Shown piece after piece: positions 25,938-32,905 of a DNA stretch of 64,000 nucleotides. The translations under genes and the position numbers were made by a program. Source of the stretch: BP-464 sp963825415 (GTDB lineage Bacteria > Actinomycetota > Thermoleophilia > Solirubrobacterales > Solirubrobacteraceae); assembly GCA_963825415.1 (NCBI GenBank), contig CAWGTD010000003.1:248001-312000 (forward strand), read 5' to 3'. The stretch's first letter is position 1; each line of letters begins with the position of its first letter. The notes under the pieces were generated by a model. The model was not told the origin of the DNA and made no database searches. It saw only the letters and a program-made list of their open reading frames with translations.

Positions 25938-28013
25938 TCGAATTACCTTAGACCCCTCAATTTCCTGGGCTTCTGGACGACTACTCCGGTGGTGGCCACC
26001 GATCCACATGCCCTGACGCCTCCGTCCGAGCACAAGTCGCTTCTGCGACGCATGCTGGCCGCCTCCGCCGCCGATGTCGCACGCGGTGGCGAGAGCGGCG
26101 CATGGCAGTGGCTTTTGCCGGCACTCGTCGTCGCACTGATCGGTTTCGGCGGCTTCGCCGTGCGCGACGCGAACGGCACCGCCGAGCGCGCCATGGAGCG
26201 TGCCACCACCGCAGCCGGCTTTGCCGTCGCCGTCAACCAGAGCCAGGCGTTGGTCACCGCCTCGGTCGCCACCCACGGCGAGGACCGCGACGTCTCGTCG
26301 CTGCTGGACCGCACGATGGCGGACGTGTCGCAGAGCCTTGTCGGCCTGGAGCACGCCGCGCCGGGCGACCCGATCGTGGCGCCACTGCGCCCCGCGCTCG
26401 ACGCCGCCGGCGCCCTGGCGAACCGGATCACTACTTCCGCCGTCGCCCGCGACCGGGTCAAGCGGGACTACGCGCATCTCGCCGAGCTCGCCACGAGCGC
26501 CAGCACCGACTTCGCCACGCGCTCCAGCGCCGCGGACGAGGAGAAGGACGCGCGGACCCAGCTCGCCATCGGCGGCGGCGTGCTGCTCACGTTGCTGCTC
26601 ATGTGGACCTTCTGGGCCAAGCGCACCCGTCAGGCCGTCCAGCTTTCCGAGCGCCGCTTCCACGAGGACCGCGCCGAGCTGCGCGACCAGCTGCGCTGGC
26701 AGGCGTTCCACGACGCGCTGACCGGGCTGCCCAACCGCTTGCTCTTCGAGGACCGTGTGACGCACGCGCTCGAGCGCCTGCGCCGCTACGACGACGACGT
26801 CGCGGTGCTCTTCATCGACCTCGACGACTTCAAGACCGTGAACGACTCGCTCGGCCACGCGCTCGGCGACCGGGTGCTCCAGGAGTTCGCCCTGCGTCTC
26901 AGCGAGTGCACCCGCCGCTCCGACACCGCGGCCCGCTTCGGCGGCGACGAGTTCGTGGTGCTCGTGGAGGGCCCGAACGCGGCCTTCGCGGCCCTCGAGG
27001 TCGGCGACCGCATCCACGAATGCGTCGAGCGGCCCGTCACCCTTGACGCCTCGGAGATGTTCATGCGCGTGAGCATCGGCATCGCGACCGGTACGAAGGA
27101 GACGACAGCCGACGAGCTCATCCGCAACGCCGACACCGCGATGTACGCGGCCAAGACGGCCGGCAAGAAGCGCTCGGCGATGTTCGAGCCGAGCATGCAC
27201 GACGCCGCCCGCAAGCGTCTGCAGATCAGCGGCGACCTGCGTCGCGCGCTGCGCGACGGCCAGCTGTCGGTCAAGTACCAGCCGCTGCTGCGGCTCGCGG
27301 ACGGTCGCATGGTCGGTGCCGAGGCACTCGCGCGCTGGACCCACCCGGACCTGGGCGAGATCCCGCCTGTCGAGTTCATCCCGCTCGCCGAGGAGACCGG
27401 CGTCATCGTGCCGATCGGCCGCTTCGTGCTCGATACGGCCTGCCGGCAGATGCGCGTCTGGCAGGAGCAGTACCCCAACGAGCATCCCGACTACGTCAGC
27501 GTCAACCTCTCGGTCCGTCAGTTCCAGCCCGCCGGCCAGATCGTCCATGACGTCCAGGCCGCGATCGCGGAGGCCGAGCTCGAGCCGCATCACCTGATGA
27601 TCGAGATCACCGAGTCGATCATCATGCACGACCCCGAGCCGATGATCCGCGACCTCACCGCGCTGCGCGACCTCGGCGTGCGGATCGCGATCGACGACTT
27701 CGGCACCGGCTACTCGGCCCTTTCCTATCTGAAGCAGTTCCCGATCGACACGGTCAAGATGGACCGCTCGTTCGTCCACGACCTCGGCAAGGGCCGCGCC
27801 GACCACGCTCTGATCCGGTCGGTCGTCGAGCTCGGCGAGGCGCTGAACATGCAGATCGTGGCCGAGGGCATCGAGGGCCAGGACCAGCTCGACTCGGTCA
27901 GCGACATGCGCTGCGACATCGGGCAGGGGTACTTCTTCTTCCCGCCGCTCGACGAGCAGGGCATGCTCGCCGCACTGCGCGACGCCAACCGCATCGCGCC
28001 CCCCTCGCGCTGA
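25929..28013 (+). CDS. Membrane GGDEF-EAL protein (c-di-GMP synthesis and breakdown)
   Basis: This protein of up to 694 residues has two membrane helices (about 60-80 and 215-235) flanking an extracytoplasmic sensor of about 130 residues. A GGDEF domain follows, DALTGLPNRLLFEDRVTHAL, then AARFGGDEFVVLVEG with intact signature. An EAL domain comes next, with GAEALARWTHPDLGEIPP, Glu of EITESI, and IDDFGTGYSALSYLKQFP. Both catalytic motifs look complete, so the enzyme could make and hydrolyse c-di-GMP; which activity dominates cannot be told. Start is uncertain: ATG 25929 overlaps the divergent secreted gene, while GTG 25989 or 25992 would leave a small promoter gap. Confidence 0.93.
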   Translation: MAHSNYLRPLNFLGFWTTTPVVATDPHALTPPSEHKSLLRRMLAASAADVARGGESGAWQWLLPALVVALIGFGGFAVRDANGTAERAMERATTAAGFAVAVNQSQALVTASVATHGEDRDVSSLLDRTMADVSQSLVGLEHAAPGDPIVAPLRPALDAAGALANRITTSAVARDRVKRDYAHLAELATSASTDFATRSSAADEEKDARTQLAIGGGVLLTLLLMWTFWAKRTRQAVQLSERRFHEDRAELRDQLRWQAFHDALTGLPNRLLFEDRVTHALERLRRYDDDVAVLFIDLDDFKTVNDSLGHALGDRVLQEFALRLSECTRRSDTAARFGGDEFVVLVEGPNAAFAALEVGDRIHECVERPVTLDASEMFMRVSIGIATGTKETTADELIRNADTAMYAAKTAGKKRSAMFEPSMHDAARKRLQISGDLRRALRDGQLSVKYQPLLRLADGRMVGAEALARWTHPDLGEIPPVEFIPLAEETGVIVPIGRFVLDTACRQMRVWQEQYPNEHPDYVSVNLSVRQFQPAGQIVHDVQAAIAEAELEPHHLMIEITESIIMHDPEPMIRDLTALRDLGVRIAIDDFGTGYSALSYLKQFPIDTVKMDRSFVHDLGKGRADHALIRSVVELGEALNMQIVAEGIEGQDQLDSVSDMRCDIGQGYFFFPPLDEQGMLAALRDANRIAPPSR

Positions 28014-28020
28014 GCCGTCT

Positions 28021-28695
28021 TCAGAGCGCGGCGTTCGCGACGACGATCCCGATCGCGATGCCCGCGGCCGTGCCGGCGAGCGTCGCGGCCAGCCATGCAA
28101 GGCGGCTGGGAGCGGACATCGGCGGTGCGGGCACCGGCGCCGCTATCGAGGGCGCGAGCACGTTGGCCATCACCAGCGGCTGGATGTTCGGCGCGGGTTC
28201 CGGCTCGCCGCCTCGGCGCAGCCAGCCCGCGGCCATGACGACCGCCGGCACCAGGCCGCCCGCGGCCATCAGCCAGAACACGACGCCCGAGACGATCCAG
28301 CCGCCGGCGGAGCTCTGCGGACCGGGCGGGTCGAAGCCGAGCTCGAGGAAGTTCCAGCCAAACGAGCCGAACAGCGCGCCCCACCCCACGAGCACCGTGC
28401 CGAGGACCGGACCTCCGACGGCCGACAGCGCCGCGGCGAGCGACGCGCCGAACACGAAGAGCCCGAGCACACCCAGCAGCAGCAGCGCGGTCTGGCCGTC
28501 GCCGCACTCGTTGGCGACGACGTAGGGCCCGCCCTTCGCGCAGAAGCCGCCCGACGTGATCATCACGTCGCGCATCCCGCGGTACGCCGCGGTCATCGAC
28601 GCCGCGAACCCCGTCGCCGCCACGAGGACGGCGACGTGAGTCGCGAGACGGCGAGCGGAGCTCAGGCCGCGCCCACCGAGGTCGGATCGATCCAC
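28021..28695 (-). CDS. Multi-pass membrane protein of unknown function
   Basis: This 224-residue protein has about five hydrophobic segments: LATHVAVLVAATGFAASMTA, TALLLLGVLGLFVFGASLAA, VLGTVLVGWGALFGSFGW, WIVSGVVFWLMAAGGLVPAV, and a last helix LAATLAGTAAGIAIGIVVAN. A Pro-rich loop before the last helix (PEPAPNIQPLVMANV) is a probable cytoplasmic linker. No transport or enzyme motif is seen. It is the third gene of a minus-strand operon, overlapping the previous gene by 34 nt, which suggests coupled translation. Confidence 0.78.
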   Translation of the reverse strand: MDRSDLGGRGLSSARRLATHVAVLVAATGFAASMTAAYRGMRDVMITSGGFCAKGGPYVVANECGDGQTALLLLGVLGLFVFGASLAAALSAVGGPVLGTVLVGWGALFGSFGWNFLELGFDPPGPQSSAGGWIVSGVVFWLMAAGGLVPAVVMAAGWLRRGGEPEPAPNIQPLVMANVLAPSIAAPVPAPPMSAPSRLAWLAATLAGTAAGIAIGIVVANAAL

Positions 28696-29069
28696 ACGAC
28701 CACCGGGTTCGCCGGATCGATCTTGACCTTCAGCTTCGCTCCGGGCTGCATCGCCGCGATCTGGTGGATCGCCAGCGTCTGGCGCGTGGTCACCGGATAC
28801 GGAGGCCTGCCCTCGGGCAGCACGGTCAGGTCGATCTCGACGATCGGCTGGAAGTTCACCTCGCCGAACCCCTCGCGGATGCCGACCACGGTCGCGATCG
28901 CGGGCATCCCCGTGGCGGCGATGTTGGCCGCCGCGGTCTGCTGGGCGAGCATCTCGGTCGCCTGGGCCATGCTCGCCGAGGCGCCTTCAAGCTGAGCGCC
29001 GACGTCCCAGTTCTTCTGGATCTCGTTGCCCTGCTTCTGCAGCTCGCGGACGCTCTTGAAGAAGCCCAT
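28662..29069 (-). CDS. Conserved MG-F-K protein, OB/beta-type C-terminus
   Basis: ATG 29069 begins MGFFKSVRELQKQGNEIQKN, an amphipathic helix. An Ala/Gln helix (ASMAQATEMLAQQTAAANIA) follows, then a beta-rich region, PAIATVVGIREGFGEVNFQP, IVEIDLTVLPEGRPPYPVTT and AKLKVKIDPANPVVVWIDPT. The C-terminal segment matches the small-beta domain seen in actinobacterial proteins that also have a helical N-terminus. Total 135 residues, no signal peptide. It is in the middle of a three-gene operon and shares the initial M-G-x-F-K-x-(V/M) with the gene upstream. The function is unknown. Confidence 0.75.
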   Translation of the reverse strand: MGFFKSVRELQKQGNEIQKNWDVGAQLEGASASMAQATEMLAQQTAAANIAATGMPAIATVVGIREGFGEVNFQPIVEIDLTVLPEGRPPYPVTTRQTLAIHQIAAMQPGAKLKVKIDPANPVVVWIDPTSVGAA

Positions 29070-29071
29070 GG

Positions 29072-29488
29072 TCAGCGGCCGGTGTAGAGCTGGTTGAACC
29101 GCTGGCCCACGGCCGGGGTGGCCGTGATGCGCGCGTTCCAGCCGTCCATCGCCTGCTGCCAGTTCTCCGGGGAGACGCCCTTCGAAGCGGCAACCTCGAC
29201 GGCCTTGGACTGGTCGTAGTTGTACGCGGCGAGGCCCTTGCTGATCTCGGCGTAGAGCTCCAGCGACACGCCGGCGATCGGCTCGTAGTCGCCTCCCTCG
29301 GCGACCGCCGTCGCGCCGGCACCCGCCTGCTGCGCGGCCAGCGCGGCCTGCTGCGCCTGCACCGCGGCGGCCTGCTGGGCGGCGGCCTGCTGTTGCGCCT
29401 GAGCGCCGAGCTGCTGCGCCTGGTTGATCAGTCCCGGCGCGGCTTCGACCGTCTTCTTCATGTCCTTCATCTGCTTGAACAGACCCAT
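29072..29488 (-). CDS. Conserved MG-L-F-K helical protein, first gene of the operon
   Basis: ATG 29488 begins MGLFKQMKDMKKTVEAAPGL, then a long Gln/Ala-rich helix from about residue 25 to 65. The second half is YEPIAGVSLELYAEISKGLA and AAYNYDQSKAVEVAASKGVS, then WQQAMDGWNARITATPAVGQ, a folded helical domain. The mid-region is a likely coiled coil. No membrane helix is seen. Its stop is 2 nt before the next start, so the two are translated together. Similar short paired proteins occur in actinobacteria; I recall no function. Confidence 0.75.
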   Translation of the reverse strand: MGLFKQMKDMKKTVEAAPGLINQAQQLGAQAQQQAAAQQAAAVQAQQAALAAQQAGAGATAVAEGGDYEPIAGVSLELYAEISKGLAAYNYDQSKAVEVAASKGVSPENWQQAMDGWNARITATPAVGQRFNQLYTGR

Positions 29489-29595
29489 GCGTACTCCTGA
29501 CATTCGACGTGGGAACCGGCCCTGGACGGCGTGGGCCGACACTACCGGGGCTGTCTCTCGTCGCGGGAATTTGTGACGCTGAGATACTCGCCGCG

Positions 29596-30447
29596 ATGCG
29601 CTCGACCCAACGCCCGCTGATAGCTGCCGGGATGGCGTTGCTGATCTTGGCGTCGACGGTGTTGGCGGCGTGCGGCGATGACGGAGACGGCGCCGGTGCC
29701 GGCGGTGACAAGACGCCCACGCCCGCGAGCTACTACCTGGCTCTCGGGGACTCGATCGCGTTTGGCCTGCAGCCGGACGAGGCGGATGCATCACCGCGAG
29801 GGTTCGATACGGGCTACGTCGACGTCTTCGCTGCTCGTCTGCGCAAGGCCACTCCGAACCTCCGTGTCGTCAACTACGGATGCCCCGGCGAAACCACAGC
29901 GACGTTCATCCGCGGTGGCTGCCCCTGGCTGGCCGAAGGCGAGCAGCTGCACGACGCGTTCGAGGGATCGCAGCTCGAGGCGGCCCAGGCCTTTCTCCGA
30001 GCTCACCCCAAGCAGGTCAGCCCGATAACCCTGACGCTGTGGGGCAACGACCTGTTCCCGCTGTCGGCGAGAGCGAAGCGCGCGTCGAGCGCGATCGCGG
30101 CGGTCGCTTCGCGCCTGAAGTCGATCCTCGAGCGGCTGCGGGCTGCGGCGCCGACAGCCGAGATCATCGTGACCGGCGCGTGGAACCCCGAGGCCGATCA
30201 GCTCAAACAGGTCGAGCCGCTCTACCGCTCTCTCGACGCGGCCATCGCACAGGCCGCCGCGGCGTCGCGCGCACGGGTCGCGAACGTCTTTTCCGCTTTC
30301 AACCCCGCTGGAAGCGTCCGCATGCAGCGAGCCCGGATCTGCGCGCTTACCTTCTTCTGCTCGAAAGGCGGCGACGTGCATCCGACCGACGCCGGGTACC
30401 GCGCGATGGCCGACGCCTTCGCGGCTGCGTCGGCTAGTGGTTCGTGA
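29596..30447 (+). CDS. SGNH-hydrolase lipoprotein
   Basis: This lipoprotein esterase-type enzyme of 283 residues has a signal ending in the lipobox LAAC. SGNH blocks are ALGDSIAFG (nucleophile Ser), NYGCPGET, TLWGNDLF (Gly and Asn) and DVHPTDAGYRAMAD (Asp and His). Two Cys pairs may form disulfides. It is anchored outside the membrane, probably deacylating a lipid or cell-wall polymer; the substrate is not readable. ATG 29596 follows GAGATACTCGCCGCG. The gene is divergent from the MG-F-K operon, and two genes follow on the same strand. Confidence 0.88.
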   Translation: MRSTQRPLIAAGMALLILASTVLAACGDDGDGAGAGGDKTPTPASYYLALGDSIAFGLQPDEADASPRGFDTGYVDVFAARLRKATPNLRVVNYGCPGETTATFIRGGCPWLAEGEQLHDAFEGSQLEAAQAFLRAHPKQVSPITLTLWGNDLFPLSARAKRASSAIAAVASRLKSILERLRAAAPTAEIIVTGAWNPEADQLKQVEPLYRSLDAAIAQAAAASRARVANVFSAFNPAGSVRMQRARICALTFFCSKGGDVHPTDAGYRAMADAFAAASASGS

Positions 30448-30486
30448 TCGCGCCCGCGGAAGGCGCAGCGCCGCGCCCGCAAGGCG

Positions 30487-30711
30487 ATGGCCGCGCTGTA
30501 CATGTCAGAGCCGCGGTGGCTGGCCGGCCACCCCGCCCGCCAGGAGCGCGCCGAGCACATCGCCCAGGCTGGCATCGGCCTGGTCAACGCCCTGGCCGCG
30601 CTCGGCGTCGAGCAGCGTCTCTCTCCGGCCTACCTCGCGGAGCTCGCCTTCGAGCTCCTCGACCCTGCGATGGCCGTCATGGCCGGGATGCCCGTGCGCC
30701 GCGGAGGCTGA
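30487..30711 (+). CDS. 74-residue helical protein of unknown function
   Basis: ATG 30487 gives MAALYMSEPRWLAGHPARQE and then two more amphipathic helices, HIAQAGIGLVNALAALGVEQ and LAELAFELLDPAMAVMAGMP. No Cys, membrane helix or signal is seen. It lies 40 nt after the SGNH hydrolase and just before the M14 peptidase, so it may be part of that transcript. Real composition and close spacing support it, but I do not recognise a family. Confidence 0.55.
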   Translation: MAALYMSEPRWLAGHPARQERAEHIAQAGIGLVNALAALGVEQRLSPAYLAELAFELLDPAMAVMAGMPVRRGG

Positions 30712-30721
30712 GGGAGCCGGG

Positions 30722-31450
30722 GTGAGAGCGCCCGCAGCAGCCCTGACACTCGCCGCGACCATGCTGGTGGGCGGCGGAGCTGCGGCTGGGGCGGTAGGGA
30801 CGCGAAGCGTGGTCGTCGGCCGGTCGGCGGAGAACCGGCCGATCCGCGCGGTCGTCGTCGGGCCGCGCGATGCCGGCCGCAGCCTCCTGATCGTCGGATG
30901 CGTGCATGGCAACGAGCCGGCGGGCAAGGCCGTCACGCGCGCGCTGCGCCGCGTGGTGCCGCCCGCCGGGGTCGCTCTGTGGCTCGTCGACGCCGTCAAC
31001 CCGGACGGGTGTCGGGCCAACACGCGCCAGAACGCCAACGGCGTCGATCTGAACCGCAATTCCCCGTGGCGCTGGCGGCCGCTCGAGTCCCGAGGCGGGC
31101 TGTTCTGGTCGGGCCCGCGCGCGGTTTCGGAGCCCGAGACGCGCGCCGTCCTGCGCCTGGTCCGGCGGCTGAAGCCGGCGGTCAGCATCTGGTACCACCA
31201 GCATGCGGCGCTGGTCAACGACGCCGGCGGCGACCGGCGCATCGAGCGCCACTACGCCCGCCTCGTCGGCCTCCCGTTTCGCAGGTTCAGCCGGCCGCCC
31301 GGCAACTTCACGTCCTGGCAGAACGCGACGTTCCCCGCCGACACCGCGTTCGTGGTCGAGCTGCCTGCGGGGCGGATGAGCCACCGGGCGGTGCGCCACC
31401 ACGTCGCCGCAGTGCTGTCGCTCGCGCGCGGCGCCCGGCGATCCGCCTAG
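30722..31450 (+). CDS. Small secreted M14 zinc carboxypeptidase (murein amidase-like)
   Basis: GTG 30722 follows AGGGAG and gives 242 residues with a signal peptide (APAAALTLAATMLVGGGAAA). The zinc ligands His and Glu are in VGCVHGNEPAG, the second His in IWYHQHAALV, the catalytic Glu in DTAFVVELPAGRM, and substrate Arg/Asn in GVDLNRNSPWRW. The size and order resemble MpaA-type or gamma-D-Glu-meso-diaminopimelate peptidases, which act on cell-wall peptides; this is family knowledge, not shown by the sequence. Its stop is 3 nt from the stop of the convergent gene. Confidence 0.85.
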   Translation: MRAPAAALTLAATMLVGGGAAAGAVGTRSVVVGRSAENRPIRAVVVGPRDAGRSLLIVGCVHGNEPAGKAVTRALRRVVPPAGVALWLVDAVNPDGCRANTRQNANGVDLNRNSPWRWRPLESRGGLFWSGPRAVSEPETRAVLRLVRRLKPAVSIWYHQHAALVNDAGGDRRIERHYARLVGLPFRRFSRPPGNFTSWQNATFPADTAFVVELPAGRMSHRAVRHHVAAVLSLARGARRSA

Positions 31451-31453
31451 CGC

Positions 31454-32569
31454 TTACGACGTCGTCCAGCGAACGTTGACGCGATCGCCTGCCTGTACCG
31501 GCTCAGCGCCACGCAGGCGACCGATGATCAGGCGCGGGGATCGTCCTAGTGCGGAGCGCAGCGTGCGTCCACGGCGAGCGGGGCGGATAGTGATGCGTCC
31601 GCCGGTCGAGGTGGCCTTGCAACTGACCTTGACGAGCGGAACGCGGCGGGCGCCCTTCAACCGCACGGACTTGGACAGGCAGGGGGTTACCGCGGCTGCC
31701 CTGACCGTCTTCGACTGGCGAATCTTCTCGGCCCGCTGGAGGATCTGTGCGACGACGGCCACGCAACGCACGAACGCTGCTCCTTTGACCAGCCTCAGAT
31801 CCTCGTCGTCCACATCGTTTCCGTCACTCCCGTCGAACGCCATGGTCCAGCACACCAGGCCGGCCTTCGCGATGTTCTCGTTGGAAACCGTTGCGACGAA
31901 GTCCGTGTCGCCGAGGAGCTTGCCATCGTCGCGGGACATGCCGACATCGACCTTGGCGCTGTCGGCTTTCCGGCCGATCTTCGGCGCCGGGAGCGAGACC
32001 GGGTCGTCGTAGTTCGTCGGTGCCGCATATGACGTCGTCTTCCCCAGTCGCGGCCGCTTCGACCTCGGCGTGACCGGACGCCGGATGCAGCCGCTCTGGG
32101 CCGCTACGGCGCGCGTCGTCAGGTAGCACGCACCGCCCGCGGGTTCCGTCGGCGGCGGCCCGACGACGGTGCTGTCGTAGCTCATCGGGGGCTTGCGGCC
32201 GTCGCCGGGGCCGAACGCGGTGAAGGTGAGCTTGCCCGAGCCCGAGCAGTTCGGCTGGAGCTCCCACCGATATGTCCCGGCGTAGCCGGTCGGCGTCGTC
32301 CAATCGATGGTCAGGACGCCATTCGAGAGCGTCGACTTGCCGGTGGCCTGGGCACCCGGCGAGTGCGTCTCCGTCGCCGTCCCATCCGCCTCGATCGACC
32401 AATCGGTCGAGGCGATCTGGGGAGTCGACTGGTGCCACGTCCCGGCGAGATGACACGTCGGCGCCGCCGTGGTTCGAGTGGCGAACATTGCGGCCATGAC
32501 CCCGGCCGCCGCGCCGGCGGCGACAACCAAGAGGGTCATGCGCCGAACCCAGCGCCTCTGAACCGACAT
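31454..32569 (-). CDS. Secreted protein of unknown function with Cys pairs
   Basis: ATG 32569 begins MSVQRRWVRRMTLLVVAAGA, then a signal core and cleavage near TTAAPTC. The mature region of about 330 residues starts with LAGTWHQSTPQIASTDWSIE, a lipocalin-like beta pattern, then LTIDWTTPTGYAGTYRWELQ. The second half is helical and basic: AAFVRCVAVVAQILQRAEKI and RRVPLVKVSCKATSTGGRIT. Five or more Cys suggest disulfides. It is convergent with the M14 peptidase. No named family. One frame throughout, so unlike several neighbours it is intact. Confidence 0.75.
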   Translation of the reverse strand: MSVQRRWVRRMTLLVVAAGAAAGVMAAMFATRTTAAPTCHLAGTWHQSTPQIASTDWSIEADGTATETHSPGAQATGKSTLSNGVLTIDWTTPTGYAGTYRWELQPNCSGSGKLTFTAFGPGDGRKPPMSYDSTVVGPPPTEPAGGACYLTTRAVAAQSGCIRRPVTPRSKRPRLGKTTSYAAPTNYDDPVSLPAPKIGRKADSAKVDVGMSRDDGKLLGDTDFVATVSNENIAKAGLVCWTMAFDGSDGNDVDDEDLRLVKGAAFVRCVAVVAQILQRAEKIRQSKTVRAAAVTPCLSKSVRLKGARRVPLVKVSCKATSTGGRITIRPARRGRTLRSALGRSPRLIIGRLRGAEPVQAGDRVNVRWTTS

Positions 32570-32747
32570 GCTCCGCGCGATCCTGACCGCCCGCCGGGAG
32601 CGAGTCAAGCGGGGCCTGCGCTGCCGTCCTGCCTGCCCAAAAGCCGCCACCACCGGTCTGCCACGATGTGACGACGGGCCGCCGGTGCCGGCCGGCGGGG
32701 AGCGTCACGGGAGGGGAGCGCAGCCAGTGCGCGCACGGGCCATCCAG

Positions 32748-32821
<74 letters not shown>

Positions 32822-32905
32822 AGCGCCGCGCCAGTGTAGCCCGCGCCCGGCGGGCGGCTCGGCGGCGGGCCGAGCGTGCCCGTGCGAGCATGCGGCGCCA
32901 GCGAC

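Noticed and set aside
25503..28100. 865-codon minus-strand open frame opposite the GGDEF-EAL gene
   Set aside because: Its long part is the reverse of a well-conserved GGDEF/EAL coding frame and has no motif; only its last 145 codons (25503-25937) form a real secreted protein with its own start.
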